From Anniella stebbinsi (lineage: Eukaryota; Chordata; Lepidosauria; Squamata; Anniellidae), in assembly GCA_029215795.1 (NCBI GenBank), contig JARDYH010000001.1:232527654-232591653 (forward strand): a stretch of 64,000 nt of DNA, in the 5' to 3' direction. The position numbers were made by a program, and so were the translations under genes. Numbering within the stretch: the stretch's first letter is position 1; each line of letters begins with the position of its first letter. Below are positions 1 through 10,703 of the stretch, one piece after another. The notes beneath the pieces were generated by a model. The model saw only the letters and a program-made list of their open reading frames with translations. It searched no databases and was not told the DNA's origin.

Positions 1-129
1 ATCTCTATAAAATTGAAAATGTTGTCTAGTGACTAGTTTTCCACCTCTGTAATTAATAACTGCAATAAGCAAAAAGTTTAACTAGATAGACTAACTATAA
101 TTGTACTATGATCTCAGCAAGGTCCTTAG

Positions 130-137
130 GTCCTAAT
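130..137. repeat. 8-bp target-site duplication, left copy (with 1713-1720)
   Basis: GTCCTAAT lies directly before the left end of the 138-1712 element and is repeated exactly directly after its right end (1713-1720). This fixes both boundaries and supports transposase-mediated insertion of hAT type. Confidence 0.9.
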
Positions 138-396
138 TAGGGATGTGCACTGGATCGGACCCGATCCACGATCCGAGTCCGGTCCAGTGGGAAATCGGAT
201 AAATTATCCGATTTCCAATCCCGCAGCTGGATCGGCCGATCCAATCCGAACCGGTCCGAAAAAGCTCTGAACCGGTTCGGCGGATCGGCGGATCGGCGGG
301 CGCCCACTGGCGCCCACCGCCGCTTCCATTGGCGGGCGCCAGCGGGCGCCCGCCGATGAAAGTGGACAGCGGGGGGGGGGAGGAGGGGGGCACTTA

Positions 397-1300
397 CCTT
401 CTCGGCCCGGTGGCTCCCGTCCGGCGCCGGCGCCTACTACTACTAGCAGGCTCCGCGGCCTGCTCTAGGGTGGCGCGCCGGGTGATGTCATCACCCGGCG
501 CGCTACTCTAGAGCAGGCTGCGGAGCCTGCTGGTAGTAGTAGGCGCCGGCGCCGGCCGGGAGCCACCGGGCCGGGAAGGTAAGGAGGGGGTGCGTGGAGG
601 GGAGGAGGGGGCGCGCGGAGGGGGGAGGGGGGAGGGGGGCCCTTACCTGCCCGGCCCGGCGGCTCCCGTCCGGCGCCGGCGCCTACTACTCCCAGCAGGC
701 TCCGCGGCCTGCTCTAGGGTGGCGCGCCGGGTGATGTCATCACCCGGCGCGCTACTCTAGAGCAGGCCGCGGAGCCTGCTGGAAGTAGTAGGCGCCGGCG
801 CCGGACGGGAGCCGCCGGGCCGGGAAGGTAAGGAGGGGGTGCGTGGAGGGGAGGAGGGGGCGCGCGGAGGGGGGAGGGGGGCCCTTACCTGCCCGGCCCG
901 GCGGCTCCCGTCCGGCGCCGGCGCCTACTACTCCCAGCAGGCTCTGCGGCCTGCTCTAGGGTGGCGCGCCGGGTGATGTCATCACCCGGCGCGCTACTCT
1001 AGAGCAGGCCGCGGAGCCTGCTGGAAGTAGTAGGCGCCGGCGCCGGACGGGAGCCGCCGGGCCGGGAAGGTAAGGAGGGGGTGCGTGGAGGGGAGGAGGG
1101 GGCGCGCGGAGGGGGGAGGGGGGAGGGGGGCCCTTACCTGCCTGGCCCGGCGGCTCCCGTCCGGCGCCGGCGCCTACTACTACCAGCAGGCTCCGCGGCC
1201 TGCTCCAGGGTGGCGCGCCGGGTGATGTCATCACCCGGCGCGCTACTCGAGAGTAGGCCGCGGAGCCCGCTGGTAGTAGCCGCCAGCGCCGGACGGGCCG
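397..1300. repeat. Four tandem palindromic units inside the GC-rich element
   Basis: Four units repeat with a spacing of about 241-251 bp. Each is a palindrome centred on a GTGATGTCATCAC core (centres near 490, 739, 979 and 1230), flanked by mirrored GGCGCGCC, TCTAGAGCAGGC and GCGCCGGCGCC blocks. Purine-rich spacers of GGAGG and GGGGAGG type separate them. Each unit could fold into a long hairpin. The core resembles a CRE/AP-1-like site, but that may be a by-product of the symmetry. Confidence 0.85.
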
Positions 1301-1349
1301 AGAAGGTAAGCAGTGGCGGGGAAGGGGGCTTACCCCCCCCCGGAGCCGT

Positions 1350-1569
1350 CCGCTTCTATCCGCTGGCGCCCGCGGGCGCCAGCGGATGGAAGCGGGCGGC
1401 CCCAGGGGGGGTAGGGAGCGCGGGGGAGGGGGTTTACCTGCCGGGGCCGTCCACAGCGGACGGCCCCGGGGGGGGGAGGGAGTTAGGCCCCCCCTTACCC
1501 ACCCGCCGCCATTTTTTCCTCATAGACTTGCATTGCAATGCAAGTCTATGGGGAAAAAAATGGCGGCCG
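1350..1569. repeat. Three further palindromes in the right part of the GC-rich element
   Basis: Three separate palindromes follow the tandem units. One is centred on CCCGCGGG near 1371, with CGCTGGCGCC arms. One is a GGACGGCCCC stem near 1441-1469. The last is a nearly perfect palindrome of about 64 bp at 1506-1569, centred on GCATTGCAATGC with GCCGCCATTTTTT arms. Confidence 0.8.
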
Positions 1570-1849
1570 ATCCAAAAATGTACGATTTTTGGGTCAGGAT
1601 CGGACTCGATCCGGTCCGGGGGGCCTCCGATTTTGTCCGAACCGGTCCGGGACAAAATTGGAGGTCCCGATCCGGGTCCCGATCCGATCCGGGGGGTCCG
1701 TGCACACCCCTAGTCCTAATCATCTTGCCTCACGGTTATATTGATTGGCTAGAAAGTCCATTAGTTCATTTGCTAGATAAAAAGGTGGCCCAATATTTCC
1801 TCTGTAAATGCAATGCAATGTAGGTATATGATTTTGCTCCTGGGAAGTA

Positions 1850-2025
1850 CTGGGAAGCTTTTGGTAAACTTTGCAAACCTATATGTTTTAATAATGTATT
1901 AGTTTGATTTGTTTTCAATGTTTTATCTATTTTATGGTCTTTGTATTTATATTTATTGTTGTTCCCCGCCTTGATTCAGAGGGAGAGGTGGGTTAGAAAT
2001 AAATAAATATATTATTATTATTACT
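1850..2025 (+). mobile_element. L2-type LINE 3' end
   Basis: The segment ends in a CCCCGCCTTGATTCAGAGGG block followed by GGTGGGTTAGAAATAAATAAATA. This is the typical 3' untranslated end of vertebrate L2-like LINEs with a short A/T-rich repeat tail. A second copy of the same subfamily lies at 27955-28118. It is severely 5' truncated and has no coding part. Confidence 0.65.
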
Positions 2026-2030
2026 ACCTT

Positions 2031-3141
2031 ATTTCTTCTTTGAGAGGTAAGAGCAATGGACATTGATGTCATCTTGCAAATACATGTTTAAACAAAAATT
2101 CACAGGTTGAGATTGAAAGATTTTGTGGCAGCAGCGGTCAATATAGTGTTAGCCTTGAACTCAGTTTAAGCCCACCACGCCTACTACATTTGACTACAGC
2201 AAGCTCCTATGACAAGCCTTAGCTTCCACTATTTATTTCTGTGCTTCTTAGATGGTGAAATCAGAGAGCTGTGATGTGCAAATCAATGTACAACCTTGTT
2301 TTGGATTGTTTAGCAGAGAAAGATCTAGGTTAGAAAAGCCTCCCCCCCTTTTTTTTTTTACACTTTTTAGAATAAACCCTCTTACAATTTTGATATTTCT
2401 AAAATGAGGCTAAGGTTTTCTTTCTTTACTAGATAATGGATTCATCTGGGAATGACACAAAATAATGTAGAATTTTCATTTCCCCCATGTTCTCTTGTTT
2501 CTTTCTTTGAACACTAATACACACAAGATGACAAATGCTTGTGAGTTTAGAATTTCAGACACTGCGCCTACTCTCTGACATAAAACATCTGAACAAAAAT
2601 TATAATAATGGGAATTGGATGAGTATATTCTGAATTTTCCTCCTCGGAGACTACGGTTCTCTTTGCATGCTTTACTTTGCGAATCCATTCAGGATTATGG
2701 GACTCACAGAAAAAAAGACGTGTTTGTTTTACATGAAGTCTTTTTTAGCCAGTTTATCTATACACGTAGCTTGTTGCTCATCACTTCTGCCTTTGTGGGA
2801 TTCCCCTTCACATGCACACACAATCCTATATCTATAATAGGATAGCCTTTGTTCCGAAAGAGATAAGGAGAATGAAGTTCCATGAGCTTTTCCTGAATTT
2901 TAGATTAACTTCTTGTCTTTTACTGTAACTTCATCCTCTAAAGACAGATGGACACCACTGGAGATAACTCTAGAAAATGACACAATCGCTTACCACTACC
3001 ATTAAACGCACAAATACCGTAAATGCACATATCAATATCCATAAATAATATAAAAACACCGTGTTAATCTTAAAAGTTTCAACTATTGTATCTTAATTGT
3101 ATTAAATTAAAGATTTCTCTTCATTTTCCCACCTTAAAATT
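2031..3141. other. Unannotated AT-rich sequence
   Basis: No repeat family, coding exon or RNA gene is recognised. A mixed C/T run lies at about 2341-2361. The short reading frames have no protein-like pattern. Confidence 0.5.
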
Positions 3142-3310
3142 CAGGGGTAGGCAGCTGTATATGTGTCAAGGGCTGCATTCCCTCATGCGTGGCCAGGGCC
3201 AACGTAGTGGATAGGGCCAGAACCAAAAGGGAATGGGTCACCCCTTTTCTTTTTTCTCCGTCTCTCTTTCCATGCAGTGGGCTGATAGGGAAGGGACAGT
3301 TCAGATCTTG
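3142..3310. mobile_element. Possible hAT-type fragment
   Basis: The start CAGGGGTAGGCAGCTG resembles the left end of hAT miniature elements (CAGGGGT...). I see no matching right end or target duplication. This is a tentative call. Confidence 0.25.
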
Positions 3311-3354
3311 CCATGTTGTTGCCCATCCCCATCATAATTCATCAAGAGAAAGGA

Positions 3355-3360
3355 AGAGGG

Positions 3361-3391
<31 letters not shown>

Positions 3392-3392
3392 G
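3355..3392. repeat. (GAA)n microsatellite
   Basis: An uninterrupted run of AAG/GAA triplets, ten or more units, preceded by a purine-rich GAGAAAGGAAGAGGG stretch. The poly-Glu and poly-Phe reading frames here come from it. Confidence 0.95.
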
Positions 3393-3393
3393 T

Positions 3394-3902
3394 ATATCAA
3401 TGCTAACCCTTAATCCCTTAATTAAGGTGGGAATTTGACTTTCCAATACCTTATGTGAAGGTGGGGGTAGTAACTCCCAGCAGTGCAGACAACAGCAAAC
3501 AGTTGCCAAAGTAGACCATGTAAGCAAACCTCTACCACTCCCTAAGCCTACCTTAGCTTGAGACAAGAGACTCTCAGACCTTACAGGGTACTTTTGATGG
3601 TTAGGGAATAGGGGTGTAGCTGCAGTCCCTCTATTCCCAAGCCTCAGGCCAGAAACAGTTAAATAGTAGGAAGTAACCATGTGGAAAGCTTCTGGATTTA
3701 GTATTCAGGTCTACTAAAGCACACACAGCTCTAGAAGTAAATATTAAGTTTATTTACATAGGGGAAGGGATAAAACCTGTACAAAATTCAGAGGAACCTT
3801 TGAAAAAATACTCCAGGCAAAAATGAGAAAGCAATAGACTTATCCTGTATGTTACCAAAATATGGGTCTTCCAATAGGACAGGGCTCAATCCAGGATCCA
3901 AA
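3394..3902. other. Unannotated sequence
   Basis: No element or gene recognised between the GAA repeat and the SINE that follows. Confidence 0.5.
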
Positions 3903-4085
3903 AGGGCCACAGTGGTGCAGTGGTTAGAGTGTTGGACTGGGACTTGAGAGACCTGGGTTCAAATCCTCATTGGGCGACTTTGGGTCAGGTACTGACTCTC
4001 AGCCAGACCTACCTCACAGGGTTGTTGTTTTAAGGATAAAATGGAGAGGATGAGGATTATGTAAGCCACTTCATGTAAACCCCTT
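3903..4085 (+). mobile_element. tRNA-derived CORE-SINE (MIR-like), copy 1
   Basis: The head GTGGTGCAGTGGTTAGAGTG and the B-box-like GGGTTCAAATCC mark a tRNA-derived, pol III-type promoter. The body has the GGGCGACTTTGGGTCAG and CACAGGGTTGTTGTTTTAAG blocks that correspond to the MIR/CORE-SINE core, where a tRNA head is joined to an L2-like tail. Two other copies lie at 9960-10190 and 16045-16281. Confidence 0.75.
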
Positions 4086-4474
4086 AAAAGCTGCTTTTGA
4101 GGATTGGGGGATCCTCTGGATCAGTGTGTGACATGGCATAGGGGGATGCTGAAGGTAAAGGGAAACTGTGAAAACCATGCCCCTTAAATTGCACGAATAG
4201 AAACTACACATTTTTCTTCTTTCCACTAGTGCATGAGTGGGCACCTTTGAGAGATTTGGGATCCATTTTTGTCCTCCATGGGCTGCAGTCTCCGCAGTGA
4301 TCCCCCCAAAGTTTTTTTAATTGAAAAACAACGTAATTGAAGTAGGCAGGGGGGGATTAGCAAAAATTGGGTACTCTGGCTTGGGCCAGCAGAAGTGCTT
4401 TCCATGACCACAAAGCTAACACTGGATTCAACTTCATCCAAGAAGCTACAGTGATAGCTAAAAGTGCTTTCTTT
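4086..4474. other. Unannotated sequence
   Basis: No recognisable gene or repeat family, apart from short A/T runs. Confidence 0.45.
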
Positions 4475-4640
4475 CTTGCTTATTTATTTATTAATTTATT
4501 ATTTATCTTTTATCTTGGCTTTCTGCCAAGGCAGTTGACAATAAAATCAGAATGAAAACAAAATCTTAATTAAAACATAGCATAAAAATGAATACATTAA
4601 AAACATAATTAAGAAACGATTTTGACTGACCTTTGGCTGG
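4475..4640 (-). mobile_element. L2-like LINE 3' end fragment
   Basis: The TATTTATTTATTAATTTATT tail, the block TTTCTGCCAAGGCAGTTGACA and a downstream A-rich AAAACATAGCATAAAA stretch match the complement of an L2-type 3' end as seen at 59265-59697. It is diverged, so the subfamily is uncertain. Confidence 0.45.
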
Positions 4641-5467
4641 ATCATGCCTGTTATTATATAATGCATAAGGAGAGTAATGCATGTGTTTAAAATTGTTTAG
4701 GATATGTTTACCTTGTATTGGGAAAAGTAGTTCTATTACCAGTATTTCTTAAAATGTGTTTGAGACTCTTTCAGCAATACAGAAATATGGCCATTTCATA
4801 AACTCATACATCACTCTTCTCATTTATGCTCCTTCCACCTTATATTATATCTTCCAGAAATTCCAACAGGAGCCAAAGGTTGCTTTTCAACTATTAATCT
4901 GCCCCTGTTCAAAATCATCCCGGCTTTGTTTAACTGTAGGGTCTCTTCAGCTTGTTGATTTTTGACTGCCCTGGGACTTAGATTGGTTATATAAACTCAA
5001 ACAAGCTTTCTGTTTAAATTCTGAAGACAGATCTTTTCATTCTGTTTGCAGCCAAATAAGAATGCAAACATGTCACAAATATTGCAGTACACACAGTGTG
5101 CGGTCACTGTAAAAGAGCCTTTGCGAACCGTTTTCTCGGTCATCCCCCTAGAACCTACTAAAAACATTTCGTTGTTATGTGTAACTATTAGTGAACAAAA
5201 ATAAGCTTTCCTTATTTATATAAGGATGATGGCTAGTTACAATGTCTTCTCATTTATTAGTTGTTTAGTTAATCAGAAAGTTGTAATATTGCGGCTGCTT
5301 TCATAGAATACAATGAAATAAAAAAAGCTGTGCACAGCCCTATCGCAAAGCACAGCAATGCAAACCAAAAATGCAAGCTTAAAAGTCAAGTCTTAAAAGT
5401 GTTTACAGCATCAGAACAAGGCATTGGCTCCTAGGAGTTTCAACATAAAATTTTAGAACAATACATA
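4641..5467. other. Unannotated AT-rich sequence
   Basis: No gene or repeat family recognised. Confidence 0.5.
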
Positions 5468-5672
5468 GACCCTGTTCAGATGATACTCTCATTAAGTATT
5501 TTGAGCTAAACATAATGTTTTAGCATGTTGTGTGAACGGTAACTTAGCGTGTTGTGGGATCCATTCCTAAACATGGTGGCTGCATAACCACAGTTTAAAT
5601 ACACTCATTAGCCATTTGCTGCAAAAGGGTTAGCGGCCTAACTATGGCCTAGCATGTTGTCTGAACAGGCCC
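5468..5672. mobile_element. Miniature inverted-repeat element, 'CTGTTCAGA' family
   Basis: The ends are GACCCTGTTCAGATGATA on the left and GTTGTCTGAACAGGCCC on the right, an imperfect inverted repeat. The interior is itself partly palindromic, with AGCATGTTGT and TTAGC motifs. No clear target duplication is visible. The same family is the host element split by the Ngaro-like retrotransposon (17872-17926 and 25614-25780), and this intact copy allowed that junction to be read. Confidence 0.7.
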
Positions 5673-5794
5673 ATATTGAGCCACAACTCAAATGTCAATG
5701 TAGAGCAAAGTTTTGCGCAAAAGTTGGTGTTTCACGGCAATGTCCAAATGAAATAATCTTACTTCCTATCTGGTGCTTCTCATGTTTGAAGAAC

Positions 5795-5875
5795 CCATTC
5801 AGCCAGTAAGACCTATTGAACTCAATGATTCTTACTTCTGAGTAGACAGGAACAGGATTGCACTGTATATCCTTC
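5795..5875. mobile_element. Short palindromic miniature-element fragment (TTCTGAGTAGAC type)
   Basis: The segment has ATTGAACTCAATGATTCTTACTTCTGAGTAG followed by GGATTGCACTG, one arm of a common palindromic miniature element in reptile genomes. A related fragment lies at 10245-10325. No boundaries can be fixed. Confidence 0.4.
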
Positions 5876-5964
5876 CAGGTCTGCTTGCTGATAATTTAGT
5901 CAGCTCTGCTAATCTGCTCTGTTATTAGGTGGGAAATGTGGGAAAGCCTCACACCTCATAACCC

Positions 5965-5995
5965 CACCACACACACACAATATACACACACACCT
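5965..5995. repeat. Short (CA)n tract
   Basis: Interrupted CACACA runs, with a TAT interruption. Confidence 0.8.
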
Positions 5996-6155
5996 TTGCC
6001 ACATATCTGAATGTGTAGTGGGGAGGAAAGGGAGAGGGCTTCTCAGTGGTGACCCCACTCAGTCATGAGGTCTGCCTGGTACCAACATTGTCATCTTTTC
6101 TGTGCCATGTTAAGACTTTCCTCTATTCCCAGGCATTTGATGGCATATGATAAGG

Positions 6156-6345
6156 CTTTTTAATGTTAGCTATTTTATCAGATCCTGGGATTTTATTGTT
6201 AATTATTTTCAGCTGTATAAAACTGTTTAAATTTTTGTATGTTCAAGGGTCTATGTTACGTTTTATCATGTTATATTTTAGGGTTTTGATGTTTGTGAAC
6301 TGTTGAGAGTGCTTTCACTATTGGGTGGCATAGAAATGTAATTAA
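6156..6345 (+). mobile_element. L2-type LINE 3' end
   Basis: A T-rich 3' UTR leads into GTGAACTGTTGAGAGTGCTT, then ATTGGGTGGCATAGAAATGTAATTAATGAATG. This matches the L2 tail pattern, in which a GTGAACCGCCCAGAGAGCTT-like block and a GGGCGGTATAAAAATG-like block precede the tail repeat. Confidence 0.65.
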
Positions 6346-7390
6346 TGAATGAAAATTCAGATGTGTTTAGATGACCTTTGACAATGCCTGCCTGGCACAA
6401 CATAGCTGCTCAGGGATTCCAATGTGATCTCTTGCGTGGCATTTGCCCCCTCCCCTCTTTCAGGTGCCCTTCAGGTACTTCAGGGGCAGAGTAGGGAAAG
6501 ATGTGGGAATGGTGAGATATTGCAGAACTTCATATTGCAAGCACTGTATTCTACCTTGATCTTGGAAATCACTAAAGCACTTCCTCAACAATAAATATAC
6601 GGATTTTGTTGAATCTGTCCCGTGTGTGTTACAGAGATTGTCAGGCATCTTTCATTCTATTGACCCCACATTGACGGAATTGGATCTGTTTCCCTTCTTT
6701 AGGAAAATACGGCACAATTTATGAAACTTTTGCTTGTTACATGTTTTGTAGAGTTTTCTTCGTTCAGTGTACATTCAGTTAACAGAGCACACAAAAGAGA
6801 GTGCTATGCAATGGAGGCAGAAATGAGATCAGAGATGAATAAAACATTCTGCATTCTGTTTTTTTTTTAAGTCATATATATTAGCATATTTTCCAGTCAC
6901 TTTCATATGACATGATTTGTGTACAATTCCAGAAAGTTAAAAAAAAAAAAAAAGTCTGCAAATGCATGGAATCCTTGTGACACAAAAAGATGCCAGTCTG
7001 CTGCCGAGATCGCAGGTAGAATTCATAGAATTCAAAGTTATGTGAATCTGTTTCAGATTTATCTGACATCCTTATAAATTTCACAAAGGGTCTAAGATTA
7101 AATAACCATATTGCAATTGTTTGTATTATTCCATTTCTCAATTAACAAAAAAAGCACCTGAATTAAGTCTAGAAATTAGCCTTCATTTTGGACTTATCTA
7201 TCCCTTCAGTGTAATGTTGCTATATTATCCTTTACTTGAAGTTTTGCTTTGACCTATGCAGTAACTCATGAGTGTTAAATTAGTATCTCCATGAGGTATT
7301 ACATGAAGTACGTCCTTAGCTCTACTACATTCATTGCCATGAATATGTTTGCTACATATATGTGCGTGTGTATGTACGTATATGTTCTAC
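6346..7390. other. Unannotated AT-rich sequence
   Basis: Contains a T run near 6860 and an A run near 6940. No gene, exon or repeat family is recognised. Confidence 0.5.
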
Positions 7391-8220
7391 CAAAAATTTC
7401 TTCCCCCCCTTTTTATTTTACCATTCTCATTCATTTTGATAGAAAAGAAATTGCTTTCAAAAAGAAAGCCAATGAAGAAGAACATTTCAGAAAAATTCTC
7501 ATGGGTTGGATTTGGGATTCTTGTGCTTCTGTTTCTAATTAGGTGGCCAAGGAGTGTGCACATGTGTCCCATCTTTCATTGTACAATAATCTCACTGGCA
7601 GCCAGCAGCCTCCGCAGCTTCCCACACTTCAATTAAAGTCTAGGAAAAGGCATCATGGTGTAATCCTTCCAGTTGGACTTTTTCAGATCAGAAAGCACAG
7701 GCAGCCTGGGAGGTTGCAGAGCAATCGAGAGATGTGTAATAGAAAGGGGCAAAAATCCCCACAAGGCATCCTTGGCCACCTCATAGTTATTAGGTAAACT
7801 CAAAAATACCACCCAAAGAAATTCAAAGTAAATTATGAAATTCCCTAATAATAAGGCAGGACAAAATGGAAAGCTCTTTCATGGGGGAAGAAAGCCTTCA
7901 GGAAATTGGAGGACAGATTTTGGCAGAGTACTTGTTCCACCTTCACCCCTGGAGCTACATACAACGCTGCTCCTGCTCAGACCTGCAGTGTGAAAGATCA
8001 TGTAAAATGAATGCTAGACTGCCGACACAATTGATGCTGTCGAAACCCCCAAAAACACTTAAGAAAAAAAAGACAGAAGCTGTGCTACAACCCCTGTGAA
8101 TGGTGAGCCCTACCTGTGAGAAGTTGTTGGAGAATTTACTCTGGGTAAGATCAGTGAAATTGTTCCCCTAATTTATTCACCCACAAATAGGGCAGAGAGG
8201 CCGTTTGTGCACAGCTCTAA
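7391..8220. repeat. Unrecognised dispersed repeat, copy 1
   Basis: This stretch aligns by eye to 13575-14132 in the same orientation. Shared blocks include ATTCTCATGGGTTGGAT, TTTCATTGTACAATAAT followed by TGGCAGCC, CTACAACCCCTGTGAATGGT and GATCAGTGAAATTGT. Copy 1 has extra sequence in the middle (about 7640-7990). I cannot place it in a known family. No LTR, terminal inverted repeat, tRNA head or coding motif was seen, so it may be an old interspersed repeat or a segmental duplication. Confidence 0.6.
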
Positions 8221-8841
8221 TGTATATTTGAATCACTAGTTGGCCTTGTGCATAGCTAGCTAGTAATCAGTGACCTTGTTAAAAGACCTGCACTACACAT
8301 CTTGAGAAAGATCAGCTTGAGCAAGATAATCAGGCCTTGTATATATAAAGAGAAACAAGAATCAAGCAAAAAGGTCCATTAAGCCTCTAAAAAAATACCA
8401 ATATATGGAGCCAAAAATAATCTACTCGACAGCCATTGATATACATTGTGCATCACACTCACGGAACCAAGGGCACTGGAGACCCTATAATCTGCCAAGA
8501 AAACAAACCAGAGGAAAAAACATTGTTCATAGAAACAATACAGGAAGATACGACCAAGATTTCTGCTAAGCCACCCAGAAAAGAAAATAGCCATGTTTCT
8601 AAGATACGTTAGAACAGACCCACCCTGTATCTTTCTACTGACGTGTATGGGGCATTATTTCCAAAGAAGTGTTCAATAAATGAAGATATTCAAATAGGTC
8701 TCAGGCTTACAAACCAATAGAAAAATATGGTTTATGAATCCAGGGAAAAAATGCCAAATTTGAAAGTATAATACACTGAGCAAAGAGGAACCAATGTATC
8801 CATTTGTAGGGAAGAATTTAAATAATACAACACAGCTGAAT
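8221..8841. other. Unannotated sequence
   Basis: No gene or repeat family recognised. Confidence 0.45.
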
Positions 8842-9302
8842 TTAAGAACATAAGAAGAGCCAAGTTGGATCAGACCAACGGTCTATCTAGTCCAGCACTC
8901 TGTTCAGACAGAGACCAACCAGCTGTCAATCAGGGACTCACAAGCAACATGCGAGTGCAACAACACCCATATTCCCCAGCAACTGGTGCACACAGGTTTA
9001 CTGCCTCAGATAATGGAGGGAGCACATAGCCATCAGGACTAGTAGCCATTGATAGCCTTCTCCAGGAATTTATCCAACCCCCTTTTAAAGCCATCCAAAT
9101 TGGTGGCCATGACTACGTCTTGTGGTAGTGAATTCCATAGTTTAACGATGTGCTGTGTGAATAAGTTCTTCTTTTTGTCTGTCCTAAATCTTCCACCAAT
9201 CAGCTTCATGGGATGACCCCAGATCCTAGTATTATGGAAGAGGGAGAAAAAAGTCTCCCTATCCATTTTTTCCACACTATGTATAATTTTGTACACAGCA
9301 AT
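8842..9302 (-). mobile_element. CR1-type LINE, 3' end with C-terminus of ORF2
   Basis: On the minus strand about 85 codons read through with the CR1 ORF2 C-terminal pattern: FRTDKKKNLFTQHIVKLWNS, then LPQDVV and GFKRGLDKFL, ending in a stop. Downstream in the element comes the 3' UTR, ending in a GACCGTTGGTCTGATCC-like block and an octamer-type TTCTTATGTTCTTA tail (complement at 8842-8860). It is strongly 5' truncated and immobile. Confidence 0.85.
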
Positions 9303-9959
9303 GTGAACACTGCCTTACATATGAAATTCCCTTCACCATTGCTGTTTTATACTGGTCCCATGTGCAAATGCTGAGCTCTGGGAGATCATTCAAAGTTTTG
9401 TAGATTGGGAAAGACCAGCCCTGTTAGACACATTTTGCTGCCTGAGGTGAAGGACAAGATGGCGGCCTCCCATTCCACATATATCAGCCAAAGGTGCTAG
9501 ATCTACACTAGTATTTTTTATTGGTATTGAAGTGCACTGATAACTGATGGGGCACGTTACTGTACACTGTATACTGCTTTTCTAGCATTCTTTCCTGCCC
9601 TGTATTCCGTATTATCCAAAATGCTGCAAAAGATGTCATTGTGTGCACTACAAGGTATAAATGTGCAAGAGGTATATAGCGTCACCACGGTGGGATTATA
9701 TTGATATGACACTAGGTGTAGATCTAGCCTTGGTCTATTGGCTGAAACTTTATTCAAAACTAGTGATGATGAGACAGCATCTTCTACTGCAGTTGAGGGT
9801 AGCAAACTACCTTAGGGGACACAGAGCAGGCCACGTGGCAAACAGAGCTCCGTTCTCCAACACTTTGGCACTGCTCCAATTCTTCAGCATCTGATGCCTG
9901 AGGTAGCTGTCTCATACTACCTGTAAAGGAAGTTAAGCACATGGTGCTATACCTTGGCA
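9303..9959. other. Miniature-element relic with GCTGCCTGAGGTGAA motif
   Basis: TGCTGCCTGAGGTGAAG near 9439 and TGATGCCTGAGGTAGCTG near 9892 bracket the region in similar form, which suggests one older element split by the smaller element at 9493-9729. The boundaries and family are uncertain. Confidence 0.35.
9493..9729. mobile_element. Miniature inverted-repeat element, 'AGATCTACAC' family
   Basis: The ends GGTGCTAGATCTACACTA and TAGGTGTAGATCTAGCC are inverted. The inner TGCACTGATAACTG and TATACTGCTTTTCTAG blocks recur at 63225-63376, and the same end motifs occur at 62201-62333 and 52873-53035. No coding capacity. Confidence 0.65.
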
Positions 9960-10181
9960 AATCACTATGTAGTGGTCAGAGTGTTGGACTGGGAGTCAGG
10001 AGATCTGGGTTCTAGCCCCCACTCGGCCATGGAAACCCACTGGGTGACTTTGGGCCAGTCACAGACTCTCAGCCCAACCCACCTCATGGGGTTGTTGTTG
10101 TGGGGATAAAATGGAGAGGAAGAGGATTATGTACACCACCTTGGGTTCCTTGGAGGAAAAAAAGGCAGGATATAAATGCAA

Positions 10182-10190
<9 letters not shown>
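9960..10190 (+). mobile_element. tRNA-derived CORE-SINE (MIR-like), copy 2
   Basis: The most complete copy. A tRNA-like head (GTAGTGGTCAGAGTGTTGGA, GGGTTCTAGCC) is followed by the core TGGGTGACTTTGGGCCAGTC, then GGGGTTGTTGTTGTGGGGAT and a tail ending in GGATATAAATGCAATAATAA. It is not a functional tRNA gene, because no tRNA 3' half is preserved. Confidence 0.8.

Positions 10191-10227
<37 letters not shown>
10189..10227. repeat. (TA)n microsatellite
   Basis: About 19 TA units directly follow the A/T-rich tail of the preceding SINE, from which it probably expanded. Confidence 0.95.
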
Positions 10228-10229
<2 letters not shown>

Positions 10230-10244
10230 CTAGGTTTCTTAAAG

Positions 10245-10345
10245 CTCATTCTATATGAATGTTCACTTAGAACTCAGAAGTAAGCTCCAGTGAGTTTGTA
10301 GGGTTTATTCCCAAGTGTGTGTGGGAAAGAGAGAGAGAGAGAGAA
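10245..10345. mobile_element. Palindromic miniature-element fragment followed by (GA)n
   Basis: AACTCAGAAGTAAGCTCCAGTG and TATTCCCAAGTGTGTGTGG form an imperfect palindrome of the TTCTGAGTA type also seen at 5795-5875. A short GAGAGA run lies at about 10329-10343. Confidence 0.4.
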
Positions 10346-10441
10346 GTAAGCTTCCTACTTTTGGGATTTTTATATTTTCTGCCTTTATTCTGTTGTCACT
10401 TGGCACTGGAGTCCTTTCTGGTTTTCCTTCTGAATACACAT

Positions 10442-10660
10442 TAGGGATGGGAGAATGAGTAATATTTGAGCTCATCGAGGTTCTCCATTTTCTGCCTCGA
10501 TGCTTGCCTCACCTCTTCTTGCTCCCAAATGTGAGTGTCTTATATTTTTTTAAACAGAAAATGCACATTTCCAAGCATGCATCCCACATGCACACTCCCC
10601 CCATAGGCTAAAGCATGAAAAGGCAGTTATGATGGGAAAACATAATTTTTTTCAGAACTG
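10442..10660. mobile_element. hAT-type miniature element 'X', left-arm fragment
   Basis: It starts TAGGGATGGGAGAATGAG and continues with GAGGTTCTCCATTTT, the same order as the complement of the copy at 59698-60034. Later AAATGCACATTTCC and CATGCACACT motifs fit the TGCACATTTTC-rich interior of this family. The right end was not found. Confidence 0.5.
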
Positions 10661-10703
10661 TGCACTTGTACAAGGTTGCACTTTCAAAGGTGGACATAGA
10701 ACT

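Larger units (their letters stand above)
138..1712. mobile_element. GC-rich foldback hAT-type element (GATCC-ended family, copy 1)
   Basis: A non-autonomous DNA transposon. The ends are inverted repeats, TAGGGATGTGCA on the left and TGCACACCCCTA on the right, and the insertion is flanked by an exact 8-bp duplication GTCCTAAT (130-137 and 1713-1720). An 8-bp duplication with TAGGG-type ends is the signature of the hAT superfamily; the assignment rests on that. The subterminal parts are rich in GATCCG and CCGGT motifs. The interior is far more GC-rich than the AT-rich flanks, keeps its CpGs and is a series of nested palindromes. No transposase is visible, so it would need one in trans. The reading frames across it are translations of repeats and are not genes. 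Confidence 0.88.

Noticed and set aside
483..497. Repeated GTGATGTCATCAC cores as functional CREB/AP-1 sites
   Set aside because: They are the centres of palindromic units, so the symmetry alone produces the motif; no independent support for regulation.
1081..1713. 210-codon and overlapping frames in the GC-rich element
   Set aside because: They translate palindromic repeat units (RRRRLLLPAGSAACSRV appears on both strands) and the subterminal GATCC arrays; stops are rare only because of GC content.
9960..10030. A functional tRNA gene at the CORE-SINE head
   Set aside because: Only the promoter-like part is tRNA-like; the rest is the SINE core.
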